Assembly (NCBI GenBank): GCA_963971305.1
Contig: CAXARO010000899.1
Location: forward strand, 1-64,000
DNA: 64,000 bases
Direction: 5' to 3'
Origin: Arcuatula senhousia
Taxonomy: Eukaryota > Mollusca > Bivalvia > Mytilida > Mytilidae
The notes under the pieces were generated by a model. That model saw nothing but the letters and a program-made list of their open reading frames with translations, did not search any database and was not told the DNA's origin. This document shows, piece after piece, positions 1 through 11,725 of this stretch. Each line of letters begins with the position of its first letter. Positions within the stretch are counted from its first letter, which is position 1. The translations under genes and the position numbers were made by a program.

Positions 1-511
1 ATTTTACTTATTCAAGATACACAATGTATTATTCTTTAAAATATGTTGTATTATTATTCCTAATAACCAAATGTTTCATTTAAGACTAAAAAATATATGG
101 AACAATGATGATATTAAAGTTGCTTAATTGATCTCGGAAGTGCACATCAAAACTGTTGTGCTAAATCCTGTGTTTTTGATATGGAAGGAGCTCTGAGGTC
201 CCACAGCACCAGCTTTCCAGAAAAATGCAGAGGAGGTCAGAGCAATCTCAGACTACTGTGTTCACTATTGTTTCAACTTGAGTTCGAGTTGTTCATTTCT
301 GTTCAGTTCTTTTTGTTATTTTTTGTGCTGTTCTCATGTTAACTCGTTGTTATTGTCCTTTTGGACTTTTTACGCTCAAATGCCCATTGGTTCCTTTTGC
401 ATCTAGAAATGTTCAATTATTATCATGATTACAATTTGCTTCATATGTTAAATGTACATGTAGCAAATTGTCAGGTTGTACAAAAATATATTTTACCTTG
501 TATAAATGTAG
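1..511. other. Intron of the TMEM218-like gene with a decayed Penelope-type 3' end
   Basis: No coding exon found. Roughly 170-410 resembles a diverged copy of the repeat seen at 21612-21840 and 58603-58795: the order of a GAG(T)TCG(A/C)GTTGTT stretch, GTTAACTCGTTGTT, TTTTGGACTTTT and CCCATTGGTTCC matches. The missing first exon of the gene is therefore upstream of base 1. Confidence 0.45.
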
Positions 512-1476
512 GTTTGCTGGAATAGGATCTGTTTTATTAGCTGGATTGATCACTGTAATATTGGTCGTGTTACCACGGGAACCAAGAGTACCAACTGTTG
601 AAGAAACTGTTACAGTAAGTCTAAATTTCAAATGAACAGTTATTTCAGAATATTCTACATGCTCAGAATAGATGCTCAGTGTTACATACATGTAGATACC
701 ACTGTACTACATGTACCTTAATCTGTGCATATAACAAATTTTGCATTATTGTGTACATGTAACTGACCAATTTTTCTCATGTTCACATATATTTTTTCCA
801 TTTGCTTTGGGAAAATTTACCTTACATGTGCAGGTCTATAAATGCAAGATTACAAGTTAATGGTCAATTATGGGGGTGTCACAGCCCCCGCCCCCAGAAT
901 ACCGAATACCATTAAAAAGACTGGAATACTGAATACTCTAAAGATCACTGTGTACACGTACCAAAAGCCTAAAAATTCGCAACATCGCATACCACACCTT
1001 GGCTTACTGAATACCCTTTAAAAAGCACGGAATACCACGTACCAAAAGGGCTGTGACACCCTCAATTATGTGCCATTATTATTGCGGGCAATTTAGGAGC
1101 AAATACATGTACAACACAACATGTATCATCAGTACAGTTCATACATTTTCCGGTAAATGATTCATCCCAGAAAAATTCAGTGGCAAACAAATATCTATCA
1201 AAGAATAAGAAAATGGGGTTATCAAAGCTATTATTAACAATCTTATATGAAAAATAGCATTATGTATAATACAACATAACCATGTTAAACAGACAGTGTA
1301 TGCTATAAAAATCATACTTCTTCATTTTTCTTTTTCAGAAATATGACTATGGTATAATATACAGATATTTGATGATTTCTGGATGTGCCTTGTTTATCGT
1401 GATAGGACTTATTGTTTATTTAACAGACCATATGATGATGCCCATATATGCAAAGCCAATAAGAAGACTGCGATAG
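512..1476 (+). CDS. TMEM218: TMEM218-like transmembrane protein, last two exons (5' partial)
   Basis: Two coding exons are visible: 512-614 (acceptor AG at 510-511, donor GTAAGT at 615) and 1339-1476 (acceptor TTTTTCAG, stop TAG at 1474-1476). Phases agree: the first exon starts with one base completing a codon and ends on a whole codon, and the second starts in phase 0. Each exon encodes one hydrophobic helix (GSVLLAGLITVILVVLP and YLMISGCALFIVIGLIVYL). The C-terminus contains PIYAKP, as I recall for the short three-helix ciliary protein TMEM218, whose spacing of helix, LPRE/FPRA loop, helix and PIYAKP tail fits. Family knowledge: TMEM218 works at the ciliary transition zone and is linked to Joubert/Meckel-type disease. 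The N-terminal exon with the first helix is not in the window. The identification is from memory, not a search. Confidence 0.78.
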
Positions 1477-1590
1477 TGGTGCTAGATTTTGTAATTTTAT
1501 ATAATGTGATCTATTAGATTGAGATTGGAATGGTCATGTATGAGATTGATTGTTGATAGTGCTCTGAGTCTTAACTGAGAAACAGATTCG

Positions 1591-1596
1591 AATAAA
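1591..1596 (+). promoter_or_regulatory. Candidate polyadenylation signal of the TMEM218-like gene
   Basis: AATAAA lies 115 bases after the stop codon at 1476, followed by an A-rich run. This fits a short 3' UTR. The cleavage site cannot be confirmed from sequence alone. Confidence 0.45.
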
Positions 1597-1764
1597 AAAA
1601 AAATCATAGAAAACAGGTTAAAAAGAACAGAAATTTTCAGAGGGAATCAATGCAGACCAGTTTTATACCTCTATGATTTTCCATAGTTTATACAGATTTT
1701 CAATTAAAATTAGGTTTCTTATCAAACTTTGTTGATTATTCAATAGGGCACAAAATATACATGC

Positions 1765-2746
1765 CAGGGTTTCCTCTGGGTGTATTTTTCTTTGGGCCAT
1801 CCCTTGGGCCAAATGCATATTTTTTGGGCCAACATAAATGACATTGGGCCAATATTTTTTTTTTTAGTTTTGGCCGGAAATCATTATTTATATTGTATTT
1901 TCAGTACCAAGGAAAGCACTCAGATTACAACAGTTATTATTATGTTCAATAATATATATTTAAACATTTGTTGAATTGATCATAGTTATATCATATTAAG
2001 ATTTAACAAACTGTCATATTGTTTTTTTAATGTACTACAGATCTTTCTAGAATTCTTTGTTTTTGTTATAATTGGCAAAAAAATAATAAAAAAAACAAAC
2101 TTGTTTTAACAAAATAAATCAATCATTGGAACTCCACTAAACCACAGTACTCCGCTGTTATGGAGGTGCTCCTATCAAAAGGAGGGTATTACAGAGGAGA
2201 CAGAGATCGTAAATATGTAAACAAAGTTCTTTCATCTGATCTCAATTTGATGCATGAAAAAGGATGTGTTTGGATTACAGGATGTTCTTTTAAATAAAAT
2301 AATTTCATGAAGGTAAATCCTTTCATCTATGTGTACTTCCAGTTTTTCTGATATTTACACAAGAATATTTATCATTTGGTCAACATGGTCAGAGCACGTG
2401 AATTGCCATTTAAATCAGCTGATATAAAAATAAACTTACTCCTGATTGGTCAATTATATTGCTCTATCAATTAATCCAAATCAATCAGCAATGGTCAAGC
2501 ACCTGTTATTTTGACCCCTTTACACAATTGACAGTTAATTAACGGTGTTAGCTTGGGTCATAAATCAATATATAGGGCTTCATAGTGAAATTTGTTGTCA
2601 GTTTGAATGACATGAAAATGACATTGTTGATCAAAATACGGAACCAACATTTTGGGCCACATTGTTGGGCCAAAATTATATTTTTGGGGCCAGAATTGAA
2701 AAAATAGGGCCAATGGCCCAAGTGGCCCACGCCAGCGGAAACCCTG
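1765..2746. mobile_element. Non-autonomous DNA transposon, hAT-like ends
   Basis: The left end CAGGGTTTCCTCTGG and the right end CCAGCGGAAACCCTG are inverted repeats with one mismatch over 15 bp. They are flanked by a direct CATGC at 1760-1764 and 2747-2751. Both subterminal regions are full of GGGCCA motifs in opposite orientation. The CAGGG start is typical of hAT elements, but hAT duplicates 8 bp and only 5 bp are clear here, so the superfamily is inference. No transposase frame is present. Confidence 0.7.
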
Positions 2747-2751
2747 CATGC

Positions 2752-3413
2752 AGTTTTTTTTACAAAGAATAAATTATCAATGATTTGTTAAAAAGAAATG
2801 GTGTTTATATACATGATGTGGTTAAAAAAATCAACCACAATAGATAGATATTTTTATTGAGACCCTCAAACTATTGACAATTTTTTATAAAATATGTCAT
2901 ACATATTGGTGAAATGGGGTTAACAGGTTTGGTACATTAGGAAAGGAGGGTAAAGGAATTGGCCCTTTTTGTCAGAAATAAGCAAAAGAATTACAAAATT
3001 TCATAAACATGATATATTTAGACAAAAAGTGGGAAATTTTCTTCCAAAGACCTAACCTCTGTCAAGTGCTGTTCTTAAAATATCATTTATGATCATAAAT
3101 GTTATGTGGTAGACGGTGGGCATGGCAGTGAACAAAAAAAAAATCATTGTAAATTTTTTAACAAAAATAGAATACTATTATGTGAAACAAAAGGTCAACA
3201 TTTAAGATTGCAAATCTCGTTTTTGTTTTAAATCTGCATGGGTGATCCAATATACATTTTTCATGCATGTTCACTAACTTAAATTTTGTATGAAGTTTCA
3301 TGTGACTTTTTATGATTAAATTTGGTAAGAAGGAACAATTTCAAAAGATTTGAATTATGAATGTACAAAGTTAGATAACTGCTACATGTATGTGTAGATA
3401 ATGTCATGTATAA
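2752..3413. other. AT-rich intergenic DNA, nothing recognised
   Basis: No reading frame, splice-flanked exon, inverted repeat or tandem repeat that I can support. Confidence 0.4.
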
Positions 3414-3880
3414 GGTACCAGTCTTGTATTGCAAGTTCTTGCGCGGGTGGACGTCAAAACATGGAGGCTATTAAAATATAGTGCCTTTTCCCTGAGTCGT
3501 TTGCAGCATTGCTTTTCATGCATTTTTTCTAACTATTGGCTTAAATTGAAGGTAAGACACCAAACTTTGACACCACTAACTTTTTGAAATGTAAAAATTG
3601 CATTATTTAATAACACAGTTCTCATGAAAAGGGGGGTATTTTTGAAATGGAAGTTAAAGTGAAAGTAGGAAAAAATCTATTTTTAGTTCAATCAACTGTG
3701 GTTTTCTTATCTTCGTGCGACTTTTTTTCGGCCCACCCTTTAAAATGTTTTCTGACACTTCCTTTATTGAAAAAATATAGCAAAAGTTGTATTGAATCAT
3801 TTTAACTATTTTTTAAAAAATTCCAAAAATCTCAGGTTTACTATAGAAGTCTATGGGAAAAACAATACAAGACTGTGACC
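3414..3880 (+). repeat. 467-bp element with inverted ends, copy 1
   Basis: Starts GGTACCAGTCTTGTATTG and ends CAATACAAGACTGTGACC, an 18-bp terminal inverted repeat with two mismatches. The same 467-bp sequence recurs at 5133-5599 in the same orientation with only a few differences. No coding capacity is seen. It is either a MITE or one terminal repeat of a composite unit spanning 3414-5599. Confidence 0.8.
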
Positions 3881-5132
3881 TGATTACTGGGATTTACAGT
3901 AAAGTTGAAAATTAAATAAGTGCTTATTATCTGTTTTATTCTAAAGAAAATCATGTCTTTGAACACTTTATAAAGATTTTTTTTACTTTTTGCTTAATTT
4001 GTTTCAGCTACCCTTCAGTTTTTGCTATTATAGTACTTTTTGACCAAATTTGGACATTAAAATATATTTTGTCTCTTTTATGAGAACCAGTGGATTTAAA
4101 TGTCTATATTCTTTATCTTTAGTAAGAATGACTTTATTGCACTGCTAATATGCAATTTAAACTGTCATATTTTATCCGGTGTAACTTTTTCAGCACTTTG
4201 CATATGTTCAGTTCAAACTAAGAAATGAAGGCTTTTTTTACCTCTCCACACATATGGGAACTGTTCTGATTTTAAACATAATGACTTTCTAACCAAACAA
4301 ATGGTGTGAAAATGTTCTAGATAAACTTTATGACTGATTTCAGCAAAAAAACTCCAAACAAATTCAGTATTTTTTTCTTTATGGTGTTTTGTGGTGTGCA
4401 AAATTTTGGCTTTTTGTATGCGGTAAGTTAAAAACTGCAATTTTACAGTAAATAAGACCACTTTCTCTCCAAGTCTGATAACCTTGCACAATATGTTGGT
4501 GATTTCTGTCTTCTACACCTTCTTCCCATGTAACAACTCAAGTTTCATCAGCCTAGTATCTGAATTCCTTTAAAAAATGGGCCATTTATGTATGCCTGGG
4601 GCACCAATTTTACCTGAAAAATCCTTAAATTGGTATATAAAATCCAATTGTATTCCAAATAATGTATTCTATTCCACATTTATAGCTTTTGTTACAATAA
4701 TCTTGCCAATTTTGTCAGGTTCAAACAACTGATAGGTCTCCTTCTTATATTTGGATAAACAAGAGGCTCCAAGTTGTCTTTGTAGTAAAAAATGGGGTTC
4801 CTAACATAGTTTTTTCTACTTCAAGAACTTAAAACTGTCAATAAAAGAATATTTTTGCACTCAATCCATTGCTAAGGTAGTATTGGCATCACTTCAACTC
4901 ACATATTCTATTTGAATATAACCCAACAAGGACAGAACATTAAAGTGTTCATTTTAAGTCAATATAGAGAAAATTGGCCAAAACCTTGAAGAGGGTACCC
5001 TTTTAAAAATTGTAATAAAAAAATCAATGAAAGCATTTTTTCTATGGTTTTTTCTTAATTTGATTGAAAAATGTATAAAGAAACAGAAAAACAACTTTAT
5101 TTAGAAATATCAAATCATCTTTGATCCTAATA
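3881..5132. other. Spacer between the two 467-bp repeats
   Basis: AT-rich, about 1.25 kb, with no supported gene. If the two flanking copies form one composite element this is its internal region; it shows no RT, integrase or transposase-like frame. Confidence 0.4.
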
Positions 5133-5599
5133 GGTACCAGTCTTGTATTGCAAGTTCTTGCGCGGGTGGACGTCAAAACATGGAGGCTATTAAAATATAG
5201 TGCCTTTTCCCTGAGTCGTTTGCAGCATTGCTTTTCATGCATTTTTTCTAACTATTGGCTTAAATTGAAGGTAAGACACCAAACTTTGACACCACTAACT
5301 TTTTGAAATGTAAAAATTGCATTATTTAATAACACAGTTCTCATGAAAAGGGGGGTATTTTTGAAATGGAAGTTAAAGTGAAAGTAGGAAAAAATCTATT
5401 TTTAGTTCAATCAACTGTGGTTTTCTTATCTTCATGCGACTTTTTTTCGGCCCACCCTTTAAAATGTTTTCTGACACTTCCTTTATTGAAAAAATATAGC
5501 AAAAGTTGTATTGAATCATTTTAACTATTTTTTTAAAAATTCCAAAAATCTCAGGTTTACTATAGAAGTCTATGGGAAAAACAATACAAGACTGTGACC
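5133..5599 (+). repeat. 467-bp element with inverted ends, copy 2
   Basis: Nearly identical to 3414-3880, same length and orientation. Visible differences include a G to A in the CTTCRTGCGAC stretch and a one-base shift within a T/A run. It is followed by ATAA, which also precedes copy 1 (3410-3413), compatible with a 4-bp duplication around the whole 3414-5599 block. Confidence 0.8.
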
Positions 5600-5719
5600 A
5601 TAAATAGATAGATGTAAAGAAGTATCTGTGATATTTGTCAGTAGGTTAACATGTTAAATTATAAGTAAATAATAGCTGTACTAGACTTATTTTTTTACTT
5701 GTGTTTGTTTTTTAACCCC

Positions 5720-6480
5720 ATTTTGAAAAAAAGAGGTTTATATAGAAATAGAGATGTATCTTTTATCTTATCTGCAACTCATAAACCACTCACTGAATTT
5801 CATGAAACTTAGCCACAATCACTTTATTCTGTTTGGCATGATATACATGTAGATGTGTTCTATATGATACCCCTGCTTATTGTATTCTCAATTACCCCTG
5901 TCTGTCCCTCATTCCGCAGCAACATACTTTTATAATAGTTTTCTCAGCATCTACTTATCACATAGACTCAATATTTATAATATGAATGTAGTATGAGGTC
6001 CTAAATATAACCCAAGTGTCAATTTTACGCATATCTACTTCCTATTTATGGACATACCACAGGTATTAAGTTTTCCACATTAGCAGCAATGGTTAAAAAT
6101 TTTGTTTACATTTATTTTCAGCAACCACTTGTAAAAGAGGTTTGAAATTTGATATATGTCTTCAGTATAAGATTCTATATCACAAGTCAGTGATTTTAGG
6201 TCTGTGACATATCTACTTCCTGTTTCTTGTTTTTGTCAATTATCCACATTTTTGGTGTCAATGTTTGAAAATTTTGTCACTGTTTTCTTAGCAACCATCC
6301 CCAACAACTTGAAATTTGGTTTATGACTTCTGAGTGTGAGGTCCAATATTGCAAGAACTGATTTTAGGTCCAGAGCATGTACACTTCCTTTTTACCTACT
6401 GAGTCCAGTGGTCTATCACGGTTTGAAAAAATTTGAAACAATTTTCTCAGGAACTTTAAATCTAACTTGATACTTGGTAT
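5720..6480. repeat. Decayed tandem repeats of about 170 bp
   Basis: Related blocks recur with phrases such as CATATCTACTTCCT (near 6028 and 6206), a CATGTACACTTCCT variant near 6376, and TTTGAAATTTGATATATG-like stretches. About three to four strongly diverged units. No coding frame. Confidence 0.4.
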
Positions 6481-6489
6481 GCAACAAAC

Positions 6490-7400
6490 ATGTGGTCAAT
6501 ATACCGGTATATTTAAGGGCTGGCGGAGCAATGCATGTCCTAGGTGAGCAAAGGCTTACATATTTTTAGCTTTAAATTCATTTCAGCCACAGTAATGATT
6601 GAATGCAGTAGCCTCAATCTTATGATATTTATAGGACATTTGGAATATGAAATCCATTTGTTGGAATCTAGTTAGACCTTGTTTCGTCTTAAAATATTTA
6701 GGCTGGTCCAAGAAATTGTGAAGAATGAAATAAGGGAACTTGTTCATGTCCTGATCATGGCAGAAATATCGCCGACAGGACATTAAGGAACCAACAATCA
6801 ATCAAGGAACTAAAGGCCTGACAGTGAGTAACATGTAGTTTCTTCTGCCGGCTGGTCAAAAACAACATGAGACACAATTAGCTTTTAGTGACGACTTTCA
6901 GTCTACAGTTGGTGAACATCCGCCTTCCTTGAAAATTTATTTCAGATCCCGTTCATGAGAAATCCATGCTTTGTCCAGTAGCAATGTTTTTAATTAGGTA
7001 AAAGATATAGTGCAATTGAAAGACCATCATCTATAAGACTTATTCAGGCAAATTTATTTCTTCGGCGAAAAATCAAAGATGGCCGCCATACAGGCCTCAA
7101 TAGCTATATATAGCTTTCATCTGATTAATCGATGATTTCAATCAAATATTTGAAATCTGGACAATTTCATTGTGATTATTTTTCAGTTTACGTATATGGA
7201 ATGACAATTGGAGCTATTTTTTTTTTAAAGTGATGTTTTGACTTTCAAATACGGTGCAATATTCGTAATTCATAATTTGTACCTCTGGTACCGCAAAGGA
7301 AGGACTTGGACAATATTCCAGACTACTATGAAATGCTTAAATTTGCTATTTTTAAGGGTACTTATATTGTCCAAGGTAACCCTTTCATGTGTGCCATAAA
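6490..7400. other. Unrecognised intergenic DNA
   Basis: Includes CAAAGATGGCCGCC near 7073 and scattered AT-rich sequence. No gene, exon or repeat boundary could be supported. Confidence 0.3.
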
Positions 7401-7890
7401 ATAACATAAGGATAAAAGTTTCGTAAAAGATTTCTTTCATTGTTGCTTCTCATGAAGGGACTGGTTTCAAATATGGTACACAGCTTTAGCTATCTACAAT
7501 AATACATTTCTTTTCCAGGTCAATTGGCAATCTACTAAATATTTCCTGTTTTCCGAGGAGACTAAGGCTGTGCTAATAGTCAAAAATGAGAAAAAGTCAT
7601 AACATATTTTTTGGCTTCTACTGAAGGGATTCATTGCTTTGGTATACAGCTGTAGCATAATTAGACGTGCCGTGCCTCCTCTTTTCCCATTCCGAGTCAG
7701 TTTATCGTCTACTTTCTGCTTTCCAAGCTGACGTGACTATTGAAAAAATACCTAACGAATTTTTTGGCTTCTAAAGAAGGGATTCGTTTCAAATTTGGTA
7801 CACAGCATAATAATGTGTACCGTGTCTCACCTTTCCGAACGAGTCGGTCATCTACTTTATGTTTACTGAAGGGTCGAGCGTTTTTTTTCA
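7400..7890. repeat. Decayed tandem repeats of about 170-180 bp
   Basis: Three related blocks share GAAGGGA(C/T)T(G/C)(G/A)TTTC followed by a GGTACACAGC or GGTATACAGC stretch (near 7455, 7625 and 7780), each followed by CTACTTTCTG or a similar phrase. Short reading frames across it are periodic noise. Confidence 0.45.
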
Positions 7891-8008
7891 TGTTTTGCCT
7901 TATATACAGGCATTTTGCAAAATGTAAATAATCATGGACCAGGTCTGACCAGTTTAATTGTCGTCCTTTGTTTAGTCCTCCTTAATCAGATCTGACAAGC
8001 TCAATTGC

Positions 8009-8120
8009 CTATTGGCAGCGCGACGGATGTACGTGCTATAGCAAGTGGGAACTGCTTACTCTTTCGGAGCACCTGAGTACACTCTCGTTACGACTTGGTT
8101 TCGATCGCGTTATTCATTCA
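8009..8120 (+). repeat. Penelope-type 3' end fragment
   Basis: TATTGGCAGCGCGACGGATG through CTTACTCTTTCGGAGCACCT and CTCTCGTTACGACTTGG matches the family whose better copies are at 21611-21842 (+) and 29520-29775 (-). In the latter it directly follows a Penelope RT C-terminus, so I read it as the element's 3' untranslated region. Confidence 0.6.
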
Positions 8121-8289
8121 TATAACTTTAGTGGCGGCCGGTCCATTTATGCTATTAAATGCGGATTATAAGGAACGGTGTGCCGGGCGTGTCCCCCCCG
8201 TTTAACAGGAACTGTATGAAACAATAGGTCCTTGTCAAACCCAGAAGATTTTAGTCTCGGTTGCAAAGCGGAGCTAATACTCGCGGCGG

Positions 8290-8770
8290 TGGCGATACCT
8301 TTATCACCACCTCCATATCTCAAGAACTATAAGCCCTAGGTTGATGAAATTTAGTATGCATATGTCCCAGAAGTAGCTTAGCACAGTTGCATCCCCATCT
8401 TTTGACCTTGACCTTGATTTACTTGTTAAGTGACTTTGACAATTTTCAATACATACATGTATATTAGCAATGTTAATTCTGCGAGTCCTAGGTTGATGAA
8501 ACTTTGTATGCATACGCGCTAGTAGTAGCTTAGCAGAGTTGCATTTCCACTTCTGACCTTGACGTTCCGGTTAAGTGACTTTGACAATTTTCAAAAGTAC
8601 ATGTCACCTCCATATCTCAAGACTGACTATAAGTCTTAAATTGATGAAGCGGTACGCATATGCCCAAATGATAGCTTTGATTGTGTTTGAGGAATATAAC
8701 AAGATATTCAAATGGTGCCGGCAGGCGAGACGTACTTTAGTCAGTGTTAACTCGTTGTTGTTCTAATTCT
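8290..8770 (+). repeat. Module-array repeat (about 190-bp units), short copy
   Basis: Two to three copies of a unit containing CACCTCCATATCTCAAGA, CTAGGTTGATGAAA, ATGCATATG(T/C)CCCA, a TAGCTTAGCA stretch and GACCTTGACCTTGATTT. It ends with GGTGCCGGCAGGCGAGAC and GTGTTAACTCGTTGTTG, the same terminus as 22494-22535. No protein evidence. Confidence 0.65.
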
Positions 8771-8771
8771 G

Positions 8772-10215
8772 ATTTGATTATAGGATAGGATCAGGATAGG
8801 ATCATCTGTGGACGCTGGCTCCTGGAACCACTATGTCCACCTCCTCTTCTAATTGACTATTTATTGTTGTTTCGTCACTTCCGGACTTTTGTCGAGTGCT
8901 CTTGTTTAAGTCAATGTCTGCCTCATGGTTGTACTTTATCTCTTGATGTTCCCAGTGTTTGTCTAATTTTATTTCGAATTCCTTTACTGTTTTCGCATTT
9001 ATAACTTCATTAGGCAGGCTGTTCCAGATGTCTACTATTCTTCTTGTAAAATAATGCTTCCTGATGTCTAATCTACTGCGGTGTTTTTTCAGTTTTTTAT
9101 CGTTTCCCCTCGTTCTGGTGTTTTCATTTAGATCGAGCAAACTTTCAGTGACCTGGCTATCATAAATACCTTGCAGTATTTTGAATGATTCGATCATATC
9201 CCCTCGAAGGCGTCTGTATTTGAGAGTGGGCATTTTCAGTTTTTTTAATCTGTCTGGGTACTCAAGGTGTTTCAGCTCAGGTATCTGCTTTGTCGCTCTT
9301 CTCTGTACGTTCTCAATGCTGTCGATGTCTCCGACTTTATGTGGTGACCATACTGGTGCAGCATATTCCAAGTGCGGACGGACAAGAGCTTGAAATAGGT
9401 ACCTGAATGATGTGTTGTCTAGATATGTGAATGTTCTTCTAATGAGTCCCATGATACTGTTGGCCTTATTCACTTGTTGTTGGATGTGCTTTGAGAATGA
9501 TAGATGTTCATCCACTAGTACTCCTATGTCTTTTTCCCCTTCTGACTTTTGTAGTTTTACCTCATGTCCGTTGTTATCGTATAGATGGTACTCCCTTTCT
9601 GATGTTGAGGGTTTATTGGATACACTAACTACCTTGCATTTGTTTGGATGGAATTTTAGGAGCCAGGTGTTGGACCAATTTTGGAGGCTGTCTAGATCTT
9701 CTTGCAGGCTCTTTGTATCACTTTCCGATTTGATCTCCTTGTACACTTTCGTGTCGTCTGCGAAAAGGAATGCTTCCGCCTCTACACATTCTGGCATGTC
9801 GTTGATGTAGATGACGAACAGGATTGGTCCAAGTACACTTCCTTGTGGTATGCCACTGGTCACATCATGGCATTTGGACTCGGCTCCATTGACAGTGACC
9901 TTCTGTTTTCTGTCAGATAGGAAGTTTTTTACCCACTCTATAGTCTTGTCTCCAATGCCATATCTTTCTAGTTTCTTTACTAGCCTTCGATGAGGGACTT
10001 TGTCGAAGGCCTTCATGAAATCCATATACACTGCGTCAATGCACCCTCCATTGTCTAGGATCTCCGTCCATTCGTCTATTACTTTAAGGAGTTGCAGCGT
10101 GGTTGACCTTTCGGATATAAATCCGAACTGTTTCTTGCTAAACAGTTTGGTTGACTATGTGGTCAAGATTCTGCTCAAATCTTGGGCACTGTGATTAGTT
10201 TAATAAAATTATCTC
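8772..10215 (-). mobile_element. 5'-truncated non-LTR retrotransposon (LINE)
   Basis: Read on the minus strand, RT homology starts near 10205 with an NYRP/LT-type region (KLITVPKI), continues through KKQFGFI near 10130 and becomes one clean frame from 10031 to 8802. Small frameshifts separate the first three pieces. The 3' end (8772-8803) is a short tandem of GATCCTATCCT, a microsatellite-like tail typical of CR1/Jockey-type LINEs. The 5' part (endonuclease, ORF1) is absent. A TCTCTA run (10208-10225) lies at the truncation point. Confidence 0.85.
8802..10031 (-). CDS. LINE reverse transcriptase fragment (409 aa)
   Basis: Reverse transcriptase of a non-LTR retrotransposon. Motif A (MDFMKAFDKV) is at residues 3-12, motif B (SGIPQGSVLGP) near 59-69 and the catalytic FADD near 90-93, followed by the thumb/C-terminal block with RRATKQIPELKHLEYPDRL and RRLRGDMIESFKIL. 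The C-terminal pattern of RRxRGDMIExxKIL followed by WNSLPNEVINAKTVKEF is common in Jockey/CR1-group elements; the clade is not settled. The frame opens inside the RT domain, so the initiating Met is not a real start. The open frame suggests a fairly young insertion even though the 5' part is lost. Confidence 0.88.
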   Translation of the reverse strand: MYMDFMKAFDKVPHRRLVKKLERYGIGDKTIEWVKNFLSDRKQKVTVNGAESKCHDVTSGIPQGSVLGPILFVIYINDMPECVEAEAFLFADDTKVYKEIKSESDTKSLQEDLDSLQNWSNTWLLKFHPNKCKVVSVSNKPSTSEREYHLYDNNGHEVKLQKSEGEKDIGVLVDEHLSFSKHIQQQVNKANSIMGLIRRTFTYLDNTSFRYLFQALVRPHLEYAAPVWSPHKVGDIDSIENVQRRATKQIPELKHLEYPDRLKKLKMPTLKYRRLRGDMIESFKILQGIYDSQVTESLLDLNENTRTRGNDKKLKKHRSRLDIRKHYFTRRIVDIWNSLPNEVINAKTVKEFEIKLDKHWEHQEIKYNHEADIDLNKSTRQKSGSDETTINSQLEEEVDIVVPGASVHR

Positions 10216-10549
10216 TATCTCTATCAATTCATTATTGTCCGGCCCTCCCGTTTCTGGATCCGCCACAGGCAATATTTGTTGTGTTGCGCTGAATATTTGT
10301 ATTTTTATAATTTAAGGCGACAAGCTCTACAGGGGTGACTCTAAATGATGCCCGGTAATGCCCATAGATGCCCGATGATGACCAATCATGCCAAAAGATG
10401 CCCGGAGCTATATAAAAAGGGATTTTAATAAAATTTTATCTAAATATGGTATTTTATAGTATTATTAAGGGATTTTTCCAAAAAGAATTTCCAAAAAAAG
10501 TTATTTTATTAAAAAACGAGGCACTTTTGTTTTTGACTTAATGGCCGCC

Positions 10550-11725
10550 GCCATGAAAATGAAGACCGGACAAACAATGGGCAGTCCGGAGCTTAATGAT
10601 AGATAAAATCAATATAAAACTTATGTTTTATGTGAATTTAAATTAAATTCTAACATATTGTCCAAAAAAGTTGTTAAAAAATGTTAAAAAGGTATCTTTT
10701 TAACTTGTTGACTCCAATACACTTTTTGTTCTTCAGCTCCGTACATTTAATAGATGTAAGGGACAGTCCGGAGCGAAATTATAACTAATATGAACTAAAA
10801 AAATATATTTAATGTTAATTGATATCATATTCTAACATATTTTCCCAAAACAAAGTTAAAAAAAATTACTATTAAGTTAAAAATGTCCCTTACGAATTGC
10901 ATATTCATACCGAAGCTTTGAAAACGAAGTCCGTAAATTCAAGGCGCAGTCCGGAGCTAAACTATTCATAACATCAATTAAAAATGTCTAATTTTTGTTA
11001 TTTTACATAATATACTTACATATTTTCCCCAAAGTAAAATGGAGAAAAAAGGTTTTAGTAAAAAAAAAAAAATCGCTTTTTTAATTGCCGATTCTAACCT
11101 TAGCCTTGAAAGTGAAAAAAAAACGAAGTCCGTAAATTTAAGGGGCAGTCAGGAGCTAAACTATTCTTCACATGCAAAAAAATTCTATATTTCTTATTTT
11201 ACATCAGATACTTACATATTTTCCTCAAAGTAAAATGAAAAAAAAAGTTTTAGCTAAAAAAATCACTTCTTAATTGCCGATTCTAACCATCGCCTTGAAA
11301 GTGAAAAAAAACGAAGTCCGTAAATTTAAAGAGCAGTCCGGAGCTAAACTTTTCTTAACATCAATAAAAAATGTCTATAATTTGTTATTTTATACTATAT
11401 ACTTACAGATTTTTCCCAAAGTAAAATAAAAAATAGTTTTTAGTTTAAAAAAGTCACTTTTAAATTGCCGATTCTAACCTCCGCCTTGAAAATGAAAAAA
11501 CGAAGTCCGTAAATTTAAAGGGCAATCCGGAGCTAAACTATTCATAATATCAAGGAAAAATATCTAATTTTTGTTATTTTACATAATATACTTACATATT
11601 TTCCCAAAGTAAAATGGAGAAAAACGGTTTTAGTTTAAAAAAAATCGCTTTTTTAATTGCCGATTCTAACCTCAGCCTTGAAATTGAAAAAAACGAAGTC
11701 CGTAAATTTAAAGGCAGTTAAAGTT
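10550..11725 (+). repeat. Left-arm satellite array, about 7 units of 183-199 bp
   Basis: The core C(A)GTCCGGAGC occurs near 10583, 10764, 10947, 11146, 11334, 11523 and a decayed one near 11715. Each is preceded by CGAAGTCCGTAAATTTAAAG in most units and followed by a run ending in ATTGCCGATTCTAACC. Units at 11100-11700 are the most alike. Confidence 0.85.

Noticed and set aside
9412..9810. 132-codon plus-strand frame and other frames inside 8802-10194
   Set aside because: Antisense shadows of the LINE reverse transcriptase, which has the recognised motifs.
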